39,854 nt of DNA from Streptomyces sp. JJ36 (lineage in GTDB: Bacteria; Actinomycetota; Actinomycetes; Streptomycetales; Streptomycetaceae), in NCBI RefSeq assembly GCF_021696945.1, contig NZ_JACYHE010000055.1, forward strand, positions 1 through 39,854. The letters run 5' to 3'. Positions 7,776 through 17,806 of the stretch are shown piece after piece (position 1 is the first letter of the stretch; the number at the start of each line of letters is the position of its first letter). The notes beneath the pieces are model-generated. The model made no database searches and was not told the DNA's origin. It worked only from the letters and a program-made list of their open reading frames with translations. The position numbers and the translations under genes were made by a program.

Positions 7776-8543
7776 TCAGCGGAACTTCGCCTTGCCCGGG
7801 CCCTCTTCCACGAAGCTGCGCATACCGATCTCCCGGTCCTCGGTGGCGAAGAGCCCCGCGAACCAGTTCCGCTCGATCGCCAGCCCGGTCTCGATGTCGG
7901 TCTCCAGCCCGGCGTCGACCGACTCCTTGGCCGCGCGCAGCGCCATGGCCGGCCCCGCGGCGAGGCGCGCCGCCCAGGCGTGCGCCTGCTCGTACACCTC
8001 GGTGTCGGGCACCACCCGGTCCACCAGGCCGATCGACAGCGCCTCCTCGGCGCGCACCTGGCGGCCGGTGAAGATGAGGTCCTTGGCGCGGGACGGCCCG
8101 ACCAGCCGGGAGAGCCGCTGGGTGCCGCCGGCGCCGGGGATCAGGCCGAGCAGGATCTCGGGCTGCCCGAGCTTGGCCCGCTCGCCCGCGATCCGGATGT
8201 CCGCGCAGAGCGCCAGCTCGCAGCCGCCGCCCAGGGCGTACCCGGTGACGGCGGCGACGACCGGCTTGGGGATGCGGGCGACGGCGGTGAAGGAGTCCTG
8301 CAGCGCCCGGGAGCGGGCGACCATGGCCGCATGGTCCATGGCCTGCATCTCCTTGATGTCCGCGCCCGCCGCGAACACCTTCTCACCGCCGTAGAGGACG
8401 ACCGCGCGCACGTCGTCGCGGCCGGCCGCCTCCTCGGCGAGGGCGCGGAGCCGGTCCTGGGTGGCGATGTCCAGGGCGTTCATCGGGGGACGGTCCAGGC
8501 GGAGGGTGCCGACGCCGTCGGCGACTTCGAGGTTCACAGTCAT
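7776..8543 (-). CDS. Enoyl-CoA hydratase/isomerase (crotonase family)
   Basis: This 255-residue protein is full length for the crotonase family. The first oxyanion-hole segment is FAAGADIKEM (residues 57-66), and GYALGGGCELAL (101-112) carries the second oxyanion glycine and Glu109. The second catalytic residue Glu129 lies in GQPEILLGLIPGAGGTQRL. Having both glutamates supports true hydration of trans-2-enoyl-CoA in fatty acid beta-oxidation, though the exact chain-length preference is not readable. The ATG at 8541-8543 has no ribosome site. A TAACCT hexamer (TANNNT type) ends six bases before it, so translation is probably leaderless. It stands alone, with glgX divergent to it. Confidence 0.92.
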   Translation of the reverse strand: MTVNLEVADGVGTLRLDRPPMNALDIATQDRLRALAEEAAGRDDVRAVVLYGGEKVFAAGADIKEMQAMDHAAMVARSRALQDSFTAVARIPKPVVAAVTGYALGGGCELALCADIRIAGERAKLGQPEILLGLIPGAGGTQRLSRLVGPSRAKDLIFTGRQVRAEEALSIGLVDRVVPDTEVYEQAHAWAARLAAGPAMALRAAKESVDAGLETDIETGLAIERNWFAGLFATEDREIGMRSFVEEGPGKAKFR

Positions 8544-8549
8544 ACGGGC

Positions 8550-8556
8550 AGGTTAG
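8550..8556 (-). promoter_or_regulatory. Possible -10 box for a leaderless hydratase transcript
   Basis: Read on the minus strand, TAACCT ends about six bases before the hydratase ATG, which would place the transcription start at or next to the start codon. No clear -35 was found, so the call is tentative. Confidence 0.3.
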
Positions 8557-8749
8557 CGGTCGTTCACGCGCCGGGGCAGAGCGGACGGCCGTCCCGGTGG
8601 CGGGGACGGCCGGGGGCGTGCCGTGCGTCCGCCGCGACGCCGGTTCACCCGAACGGTCCCCGCGCGGCGCCCGCCGGTGCCCCGGCCCGGCGGCCACGGG
8701 CGAGGATCGGTCACGGGGCCCGCCCGGGCCCCGGTGCAGGCCCGCGGCC

Positions 8750-8771
8750 CCTACGGGAAGCCTCCCGTAGG
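8750..8771. promoter_or_regulatory. Perfect 9-bp inverted repeat upstream of glgX
   Basis: Arms CCTACGGGA (8750-8758) and TCCCGTAGG (8763-8771) flank the loop AGCC. The element ends 46 bases before the glgX GTG. It could be an operator in DNA or a hairpin in the 5' leader of glgX mRNA. No known binding motif was recognised. Confidence 0.5.
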
Positions 8772-8817
8772 ACCACGAGCCCGCAGCAGCAGGCCAGGAG
8801 CCCGCAGGAGGCCAGAC

Positions 8818-11052
<2,235 letters not shown>

Positions 11053-11072
11053 CCGGGCGGTCCGGCCGCCAC

Positions 11073-11090
11073 GGCACCGGCCCGGGTGCC
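11073..11090. terminator. Possible glgX terminator hairpin
   Basis: GGCACC (11073-11078) and GGTGCC (11085-11090) can pair across a six-base loop about 20 bases after the glgX stop. The stem is short and there is no T-tract, so this is a weak call. Confidence 0.35.
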
Positions 11091-11096
11091 CGGCGG

Positions 11097-11170
11097 ATGT
11101 GACCGGCGCGCCTCCGGTTGCGGGTGTGACCGGCGCGTGTCCGGTTGCGGATGTGACGGTGCGCCTCCGG
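11097..11170. repeat. 27-base tandem repeat, about 2.7 copies
   Basis: Copies lie at 11097-11123, 11124-11150 and a partial 11151-11170. Each begins (a/g)TGTGACCGG and contains TCCGGTTGCGG. The first two full copies differ at only a few positions. The array fills the convergent gap between glgX and the lipase and contains no gene. Confidence 0.7.
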
Positions 11171-11215
11171 CGGCCACGGCCCTGCGCGGCCGCCGCCGCG
11201 GGCGGAACCGCGGTG

Positions 11216-12655
11216 TCAGCTCTCCGGCGTCTCCGCGGGGACGCACAGGGTGAGCTGGCTGACGGTGTGACCGTCGGGGGTGGCCGCGGTGATCCGGTGC
11301 AGCCCGGGCGTGCCCAGGACCGGCGTGGCCACCAGCGTGCCGTCCCGCCAGCCGGGCCGCAGCGGGAGGACGGTCCCCGTCTCCAGGTGCACCGCGCGGC
11401 AGTCGAGGCCGGAGAGGGTGTCCACCTCGCCGATCCGGACGGTCAGCCGCTCACCCGCCACCGCCAGGTCGGGGACGTCCAGACCGCAGCCCGCGGCGCC
11501 CTGCGGCGGGCCCAGAGGGTCGTCGTCCCGCAGCAGTTCCGCCACGGCCTTCCGGGCGACGGGGTGCCGGGCGACGGCTCCGTGCTGGAAGGGCAGCGGG
11601 ATCACCGCCGGGCCCTGGGCGGCGGACTGCTTGTAGACCGTGCCGTCCCCCTGGAGGTCGAACCAGCGCAGCCGGCCCCGGGTGTCCCGCAGCAGCCGGC
11701 CGTCGGAGTGCTGGCGCACGCCGCTGTGGTGGGTGACCACCACGCCGTCGCGGAGGGTGAGGTTCTGCACCGTGGGCTGCGTGGTCCCCACCACGGCCCG
11801 GTGCCCGGGCAGCGGCACCCGCTCCCGGTCCCGGTGGGCCGCCTCCGCGGCGGCGGCGAGCTCGGCACTGCCGCCCAGCGCGGCCACGTCCCCCGGCTCC
11901 AGCCGGCGGACGTCGTCGCCGTCCCGTACGCAGCGGTACTGCGGCAGCAGGTCGTGCAGTCCGGGCATGCCGGCGCAGACCTCGCGCAACTGCCGGTGCG
12001 GGAGCGGCACGGGCCCGCCCCGGCCGGTGTTGAGGATCGCGGCGGCCTTGGCCGCGCCGAAGAACGGGGTGCCCAGGGTGAGGACGGCACGGGTGTCGCC
12101 GGCGAGGCCGGCGTCGTGTGCCGGGTCCAGCGCGGCGCGGGCGACCAGCCCGCCCATGGAGTGCGCCACGAACACCAGCCGGGCCGGGCGCTCGTCGGCC
12201 CGCGCCCGGCGCGCCCGGTCGTGCGCCGGGTGGCGCCGCCACGCCTCCAGATGCTCCCGGGCCGCGGCGGCGAGCAGCCGGCCGTTGACGGCGGTGGGCA
12301 GCCGCCAGTCGTAGGGGAACGGGCGGACGGCGGCGGGGTCGGCGACACAGTCCCGGATCTCCTCCACCAGCCGTGCGTACGGCTCGAAACCGTGCAGGTA
12401 GGGCGTCCAGACCGACGACCGGAGAAGCCCCGTCGCGCGGACCCGCCCGGTGCGTCCGGCGCGTTCCTCCTCGGTCATCCGCAGACCGTGCAGGCCGCCG
12501 GGGCGCAGCCAGGCGCGACGCACCCAGGAGGCGCTGGAGAGCCCCCACAGGACCTCCCCCGTTCCGGTGTCGCGCAGCTCGCTGCCCATGATGCCGGGGA
12601 CCACCAGGACCGCGTCCTGGGTGACGTTGCGGCTTGCCGCCGTGTGCTCGCCCAT
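11216..12655 (-). CDS. LCAT-type lipase/acyltransferase (alpha/beta hydrolase)
   Basis: This 479-residue protein belongs to the lecithin:cholesterol acyltransferase / PGAP1-like hydrolase family. It opens with LVVPGIMGSEL (residues 17-27), the family hallmark, followed by YDWRLP, the nucleophile motif AHSMGG (Ser166), GDGTV (Asp337) and QHGAV (His358). These give a complete catalytic triad. A C-terminal domain of about 90 residues (390-479) is beta-rich and Ig-like in appearance. No signal peptide is present, so it should act in the cytoplasm, perhaps on membrane phospholipid from inside. ATG 12655 was chosen because the catalytic domain starts 16 residues later. There is no ribosome site, but TATTGT lies eight bases upstream, suggesting a leaderless transcript. 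It is divergent from the caspase gene, with only 20 bases between start codons. Confidence 0.85.
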   Translation of the reverse strand: MGEHTAASRNVTQDAVLVVPGIMGSELRDTGTGEVLWGLSSASWVRRAWLRPGGLHGLRMTEEERAGRTGRVRATGLLRSSVWTPYLHGFEPYARLVEEIRDCVADPAAVRPFPYDWRLPTAVNGRLLAAAAREHLEAWRRHPAHDRARRARADERPARLVFVAHSMGGLVARAALDPAHDAGLAGDTRAVLTLGTPFFGAAKAAAILNTGRGGPVPLPHRQLREVCAGMPGLHDLLPQYRCVRDGDDVRRLEPGDVAALGGSAELAAAAEAAHRDRERVPLPGHRAVVGTTQPTVQNLTLRDGVVVTHHSGVRQHSDGRLLRDTRGRLRWFDLQGDGTVYKQSAAQGPAVIPLPFQHGAVARHPVARKAVAELLRDDDPLGPPQGAAGCGLDVPDLAVAGERLTVRIGEVDTLSGLDCRAVHLETGTVLPLRPGWRDGTLVATPVLGTPGLHRITAATPDGHTVSQLTLCVPAETPES

Positions 12656-12675
12656 GGCCGTGAACAATAGGGAGG

Positions 12676-15177
12676 ATGACAGGGCTTCAGGGGGAGAAAC
12701 CGTCACCTGGCCGGAAGGGAGCGGTCCTCGACGCCAGAGAGGGGGAAAGGCCCGCGGGCGAGTCCGGGCGGCCTGCCGGGGAGGCCGGGGAGCCTGCCGC
12801 GGACGCGGAGCGGCGCGCCGCCGGCACCCTGTACGTCCTGGCCGTACCGGATGCCGAGGACCCGGCGTTCCAGGAGGCCGTGGCGGAGCAGCTGAAGGCG
12901 GTCTCCGCGTGGTGGCAGGACGGCTCCGGGCCCGTTCCCGGCTTCCGGCGGGTGGAGGCGCCCGAGGTGCTGGTCCGCCACGACGTGGAGTGCTTCCTGC
13001 ACGCCGCGGGCGTCCGGGACACCCCGGCGGAGGAGCCGCTGGTCCTCTACCTCACCGGGCACGGGGCCGTCGGCGCCTCCGGCAGGCACTTCCTGCTGCT
13101 CCCCGACACCGACCGGAGACGGCTGCTGGCCACCGCGCTGCGCACCAGCGAGGTGGTGACGGCCGCCCTGGACTCGCACGCCGAGCATGTGCTGGTCATC
13201 GTGAACACCTGCGAGGCGGAGGGCGTCGCGGCGGAGGTGCAGGAGCTGATCCGGGAGCTGGACACGGGCCGCACCGCGCGCGGGTCGCTGAACGTCCTGG
13301 CGACCACCGCACACCGCACCACGGTGCTGGGCCGGGAGTTCTCCGAGATCCTGCGCGAGGCGCACCGGTGGCTGAGCACGGCGGCCGGCATCACCCGTCC
13401 GTATCTGACGGTCGGCGAGTTCGTCCAGGCCCTGGAGCACGGCACCGACCGGCTGCGCCGGGCCCGGGACGCCGCGGCGGGCGAGCCGCGGCTCGGCGGG
13501 CCGCGGATGGTGCACGCGCCGCGGCAGACGGACCCGGTGCCGACCCTGCCGAACCCCGGATACCCGCCGCCCCGCCGGACCGGTGTGCGGGCCGCGCGCC
13601 CGGTGGGCGGCGACGGCGGTACGGAGAACTGGGTGCGGCGGGCGAGCGGCGCCCTCACCGAGGACGACACGGGCTGGTTCTTCTCCGGCCGCCGGGAGGT
13701 CAACCGCGCCCTGGTGACGTTCCTCGCGGGCCCGCCGGGCTCGCTGCTGGTGACCGGCACGGCGGGCAGCGGCAAGTCCGCGGTGCTGGCCCGGCTGGTG
13801 GCGCTCGGCGACCCCGCGTTCCGGGCGTCGCCGCAGGGCGCCCGGGCCCTGGAGGGGGCCGAAAGCGGTACCGTCCCGGAACCGGGCGCGGTGCATGTGG
13901 CGCTGCACGCCCGGATGCGGTCCGCACGGGACCTGTGGACGGCGTTGCTCGGCCGGTTGGGCCTGTCGCCGGACACCGGCACGGGCGGGGCGCCCGTCTC
14001 CCGCGGGGGCCGGCTGTGGCCGTTGCAGGAACGCCTGTTCCGGTTCCTGGCGGAGCCGGGCCCGCATCTGACGATCGTCGTGGACGGCCTGGACGAGGCC
14101 GCCGACCCGGGCGCCTGCGTACGGGACTTCCTGGTGCCGCTGGGGCGGGCGGCCGTCCCGGGGCCGGAGGCGCCGGCGGGTGGCGCGCCGGGGGTGCCGG
14201 AACCGAGGGCGACGGAGGGCGCACCGGGGGGTCGCGAGACCCGGGCGGCCGGGAGTGCCGCGGGCGTTCCCGAGCCGCGTCCGGGGCAGGCGGTGGCGCG
14301 GCCGCGGGGCAGGCGCGGGGTGCGGTTGCTGCTGGGGGTGCGCAGCAGCGCACCCCCCACCCCGGGCGGGGAGGGCCGTACCCCGGGCGGAAACGGCCGT
14401 ACCCCGGAGCGCGAGGGCCCGGCGGAGCTGCTGCACACCCTGCGGGGGGTGTTGCCGGACCCGCGGGTGGTGCGTACCGACGAGGAGCCGGTGACGGCAG
14501 ACATCGCCGAGTACGTGGCCGCACTGCTCCGGGCGGCGGGGTGGGAGGAGGAGGCCGCGGCGCGGGCCGCCGCACGGGTCGCGGCGAGCGCCGGCCGCTC
14601 CTTCCTGGACGCCCGGCTGGCGGCGGCGCAGTTGCGGGAGCCGGGCGGCCCCGCGTTGCCGGCGGACCCGCGGTGGCTCTCCCGGCTCGGTCACGGGACG
14701 GTGGGCCTGCTGGAGGCGGATCTCGCCGCGCTGCCGGAACCGTCCGAGGGGGCCGAGGCGACAGGCGGGAGTGCGGAGACCGACCGGACCGACGGGGACC
14801 GCGCGGTGGAAGGACGCAGCGGCGGGCTGGACCGGGAGGAGGCGCTGGCGCTGCTGCGGGCCACCGCCTTCGCCCAGGGGCGTGGGCTGCCGTGGGCCGA
14901 GGTCTGGCCGACGGTGGCGGGCGCGCTGCTGGGGCGGGCCCTCCCCGACCCGGACGAGAAGATCCGGCGGCTGCTCAGCGGCCGCCTGGCGGGGTACCTG
15001 GCCCACGACACCGAGGACGACCGCCGGGTCTACCGGCCTGCCCACGAGCGGCTCGCGGCCGTGCTGCGGCAGTGGCCGCCGCCTTCCGCGGCGGAGGAGC
15101 CGGCCGCGCCCCCGGCCGGGCACGCGGAAGCGCAGCCGGGGACGCGTACGGGCGAAGGGACGGGGAGCGGCCGGTGA
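12676..15177 (+). CDS. Caspase-like peptidase fused to a STAND-type ATPase
   Basis: This is an 833-residue protein. Residues 51-265 form a caspase/C14-like domain with the catalytic pair His129 (YLTGHG) and Cys179 (VNTCE), spaced 50 apart. Residues 320-800 form a P-loop NTPase of the STAND/NACHT-like kind: WFFSGRREV, Walker A GTAGSGKS (361-368), Walker B TIVVDGLDEA (Asp470), a sensor-like strand RLLLGVRSS and a winged-helix-like end finishing with YRPAHERLAAVLRQW. Low-complexity inserts lie at about 492-545 and 557-581. The ATG has GGAGG directly abutting it, which is too close for normal initiation, and no alternative in-frame start precedes the caspase domain. The 3' end overlaps the WD40 gene by four bases. 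Role is inferred as a signal-activated protease, possibly in defence or cell death. Confidence 0.82.
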   Translation: MTGLQGEKPSPGRKGAVLDAREGERPAGESGRPAGEAGEPAADAERRAAGTLYVLAVPDAEDPAFQEAVAEQLKAVSAWWQDGSGPVPGFRRVEAPEVLVRHDVECFLHAAGVRDTPAEEPLVLYLTGHGAVGASGRHFLLLPDTDRRRLLATALRTSEVVTAALDSHAEHVLVIVNTCEAEGVAAEVQELIRELDTGRTARGSLNVLATTAHRTTVLGREFSEILREAHRWLSTAAGITRPYLTVGEFVQALEHGTDRLRRARDAAAGEPRLGGPRMVHAPRQTDPVPTLPNPGYPPPRRTGVRAARPVGGDGGTENWVRRASGALTEDDTGWFFSGRREVNRALVTFLAGPPGSLLVTGTAGSGKSAVLARLVALGDPAFRASPQGARALEGAESGTVPEPGAVHVALHARMRSARDLWTALLGRLGLSPDTGTGGAPVSRGGRLWPLQERLFRFLAEPGPHLTIVVDGLDEAADPGACVRDFLVPLGRAAVPGPEAPAGGAPGVPEPRATEGAPGGRETRAAGSAAGVPEPRPGQAVARPRGRRGVRLLLGVRSSAPPTPGGEGRTPGGNGRTPEREGPAELLHTLRGVLPDPRVVRTDEEPVTADIAEYVAALLRAAGWEEEAAARAAARVAASAGRSFLDARLAAAQLREPGGPALPADPRWLSRLGHGTVGLLEADLAALPEPSEGAEATGGSAETDRTDGDRAVEGRSGGLDREEALALLRATAFAQGRGLPWAEVWPTVAGALLGRALPDPDEKIRRLLSGRLAGYLAHDTEDDRRVYRPAHERLAAVLRQWPPPSAAEEPAAPPAGHAEAQPGTRTGEGTGSGR
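14374..14407. repeat. Intragenic 21-base-period repeat in the caspase-ATPase gene
   Basis: GGCCGTACCCCGG occurs at 14374-14386 and 14395-14407, 21 bases apart, so it preserves the frame. It encodes a repeated GRTP unit in the low-complexity insert between the sensor strand and the winged-helix region. A second motif, VPEPR, is also repeated at about residues 507-534. Confidence 0.55.
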
Positions 15178-17531
15178 GCGACGCACCGCGGCGCCCGGAG
15201 GCGGACCGGGAGGCGCACGCCCGCATCGCGGAGGCGCTGGCCGGGCTGGTGCCGCCCGGCGGGTCGGTGGCGCCGCATCCGTATCTGCGCCGTCATCTGG
15301 CCCGGCACGCGGCGCTGGCCGGCGCCCTGGACGACCGGCACGTCCCGCCGTGGCTGCTGCCGTGGGAGACGGACGGCGGCATCCGCGCGCTGCTCGGGCG
15401 GTTGCCGGACGACGCCCCCGGGCGGGCGTGGCTGGCGGCCTGGGCGGCGATCGAGCCGTACGCGCAGCAGGCCGACGAGGTGTCCCGGCGGGCCAGCCTG
15501 CACCTGGCGTTCGTGGCCCGGTGCTTCCCGCGGACGCCGGCCTCCCGGCTGCCCGGCGACGCCGCGGTGGCCACGCCGGTGCTGCGGGTGCTCTGGTCCC
15601 AGTGGTCGCCGCCGGCCGGGGTGCTGGCCACCTTCCCCCGGACGGTCACCGCGCTGGCGGCGGTCCCGGTGCCGGGGGGCGCCCCGCTGCTGGCGGCCGG
15701 GGACGACGAGGGCGGCATCGAGTTGGTGGACACCGGGACCGGGGCCGGTGCGGGCGAGCGGATCACGGCACATCGCGGTGCGGTGACCCGGCTGCGGTAT
15801 CTGCCGCAGCCCGCGGGGGACGGCTGGCTGCTCTCGGGAAGCGCCGACGCCACCGTACGGGTCTGGGACGCGGGGTACGGGACGCCCGTCGGCCGGGCCG
15901 CCGCATGGCGGGGCACCTGGACGGCGGACGTCGTGGGATACCCGGACGGGGACGGGGAGCCGACCGTGCTGGCCGTCAGCGGCGAGGGGGAGAGCGCCGC
16001 CTGGCATCCGCGGCGGCACCGGCGGGCGTCCCGGCCGGCCGGGGTGGTCCGGCGGCTGGCCGCCGCCCGGGCCGGCGCGCTGGCCGCCCTCCCCGGCGAC
16101 GGCCGCCCGGTGCTGGCCGCGGCGGGCTCCCGGCTGCTCGCCTGGGACGCGGCGACCGGGAGGGCACTCGGCCGGGCCGTCCCGGTCCCCGGCGGCGGTA
16201 CGGTCCGGGCGCTGGCGGCGACGACGCTGCCGGACCGGGTGGCGGCGGTGCTGAGCGACGGAACCGCAGCGCTCTGGCGTCCGGCGGGCGGCGGCTGGAC
16301 CCCGCTGCGGGACCTCACGGCGCGCACCACGGCGCTGGCCGGCGTGCGCAGCGGGCACCGCCACCTGGTCGCGTCCGCGGGCGACGGCACCCACATCGAC
16401 GTCTCCGACGCCCGGACCGGCGAGCGCACCACGCGCATCCACGGCCACGGCGCCCCCGTCACCGCCCTGTGTCCGGTGCCCGGACCGGACGGGGAGCTGC
16501 TGGCGTCGGCGGCCGCCGACGGCACCGTCCGCCTGTGGGACGCCACCGCCCTCTCCGGGGCGGGTGAGGACCACGGCGGCGTCGCCGCCGCCGCGCTGCA
16601 CGCCGCGGACGAGGCAGATGACACCGGGCCGCTGCTCGCCGTGGGGGACGTGGACGGCCGGGTGCGGGTGTGGAACGTGCACACCGGCGCGCGGGCGGCC
16701 GGGCCGCCCGCCGGGCCGTACGCCGGTTCGCCCGCCGGTGGTCCGGGCCGGGTGCTGGCCTGGAGCACCGGACCGGGCGGACGCCGGCTGCTGCTCTCCG
16801 CGGACGCCGCGCACGCCCTGCGGGCCTGGGAGCCGGAGAGCGGCCGGCGACGGGCGACGCTGCGCGGCCACCTGCTGCCGGTACGGGCGCTGGCGGTCTG
16901 GACGGGGCCCGGCGGGGAGGCCCGGGCCGTCAGCGGGGGCGACGACGCCACCGTGCGGACCTGGGACGTCGGCACCGGGCGTCAGCTCTCCCTGTGGCGC
17001 CACGCGTTCGGGGTGCGGGCGGTGGCCGCGGGGACGGACCGGGAGGGCGGGGTGTGGCTGGTCTCCGGCGGCGCGGACGGCACGCTCCGGCTGCGGCGGC
17101 CCGGCGCGGAACAGCCGGGCGCGCCCCTGACGGCGCGGCAGGGGATCGTGACCGCGGTGGCCGTGGACGCGCGGCCCGCCGGAGCGCTCCCGCCGCTGCT
17201 GGTCAGCGGGGGCGACGACGGCACCGTGCGGCGCTGGGACCTGCTCCGCAAGCGGCCGTTCGGGGAGCCGTTGCGGACGCACCGGGGGCCGGTGTCCGCA
17301 GTGGCGGCGTGGACCGCGGACGGCGTGTCGTACCTGGCCGCCGGCGGCGGGGACGGCACCGTACGGGTGTGGCACGCGGCGTCCGGGCGGTGTCTGCTGG
17401 AACTCGTCACGGGAGGGGCCGTGCACACGCTGACGGCCTGCCCCGGCGCGGCCGGGCCGGGCCGGGTCGCGCTGACCATGGCGGGAGACCCGGGGGTGGC
17501 GGTCGCCGGGCTGGACCTCGGTTCGCTCTGA
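15174..17531 (+). CDS. WD40-repeat protein, split partner of the caspase-ATPase
   Basis: This 785-residue protein overlaps the upstream stop by four bases (GTGA), a classic translational coupling. Residues 10-140 are helical and contain EAHARIAEAL, HPYLRRHLARHAALAG and EVSRRASLHLAFVARCF, segments that normally link the ATPase to the propeller in single-chain Streptomyces NTPase-WD40 proteins. From about residue 150 I count fourteen WD-type repeat ends, including VRVWDAG, LLAWDAA, VRLWDAT, VRVWNVH, LRAWEPE, VRTWDVG, VRRWDLL and VRVWHAA. This suggests two seven-bladed propellers. Such propellers act as ligand sensors or interaction platforms that hold STAND ATPases off until triggered. No catalytic residues are expected. 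The identity as WD40 is certain; partnership with the upstream product is strongly implied by the overlap and the domain split. Confidence 0.9.
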   Translation: MSDAPRRPEADREAHARIAEALAGLVPPGGSVAPHPYLRRHLARHAALAGALDDRHVPPWLLPWETDGGIRALLGRLPDDAPGRAWLAAWAAIEPYAQQADEVSRRASLHLAFVARCFPRTPASRLPGDAAVATPVLRVLWSQWSPPAGVLATFPRTVTALAAVPVPGGAPLLAAGDDEGGIELVDTGTGAGAGERITAHRGAVTRLRYLPQPAGDGWLLSGSADATVRVWDAGYGTPVGRAAAWRGTWTADVVGYPDGDGEPTVLAVSGEGESAAWHPRRHRRASRPAGVVRRLAAARAGALAALPGDGRPVLAAAGSRLLAWDAATGRALGRAVPVPGGGTVRALAATTLPDRVAAVLSDGTAALWRPAGGGWTPLRDLTARTTALAGVRSGHRHLVASAGDGTHIDVSDARTGERTTRIHGHGAPVTALCPVPGPDGELLASAAADGTVRLWDATALSGAGEDHGGVAAAALHAADEADDTGPLLAVGDVDGRVRVWNVHTGARAAGPPAGPYAGSPAGGPGRVLAWSTGPGGRRLLLSADAAHALRAWEPESGRRRATLRGHLLPVRALAVWTGPGGEARAVSGGDDATVRTWDVGTGRQLSLWRHAFGVRAVAAGTDREGGVWLVSGGADGTLRLRRPGAEQPGAPLTARQGIVTAVAVDARPAGALPPLLVSGGDDGTVRRWDLLRKRPFGEPLRTHRGPVSAVAAWTADGVSYLAAGGGDGTVRVWHAASGRCLLELVTGGAVHTLTACPGAAGPGRVALTMAGDPGVAVAGLDLGSL

Positions 17532-17806
17532 CCGGCCCGGCGTCGCCGGGTGCGCGCTCCGCGCGCGCCCCGCCGTGCGCCCCCTGGCGTGCATCGTGCG
17601 CCCCCGGCCGCATTCCCCGGGAGCGTCACCAACCGTCCGCCGCGCGGACCAGAATGATCGGGAACGGTGACGCCGCAGATCCCCGGCTCCCGGGCGGTGG
17701 GCGTCCCGGCGTGAGCCGTGAGGAGGACATCGACGTCCGGTGCCTCGGTCCGGCCCGGTGCGGCCCGGACCGCCACCGTCCGCGGGCGCCGGGGAGTGGG
17801 AGGCGC
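17532..17806. other. Intergenic, 275 bases before the RES gene
   Basis: No gene was recognised. An in-frame extension of the RES frame upstream to ATG 17654 exists, but it encodes a Pro/Arg-rich stretch unlike the RES fold. No clear terminator or promoter was seen. Confidence 0.5.

Noticed and set aside
11097..11170. 27-base repeats as a CRISPR array
   Set aside because: Copies abut without unique spacers and no cas gene is present.
12703..15186. 827-codon minus-strand frame opposite the caspase-ATPase gene
   Set aside because: Antisense to conserved caspase and P-loop motifs; the product is Arg/Pro/Gln-rich and lacks any fold signature.
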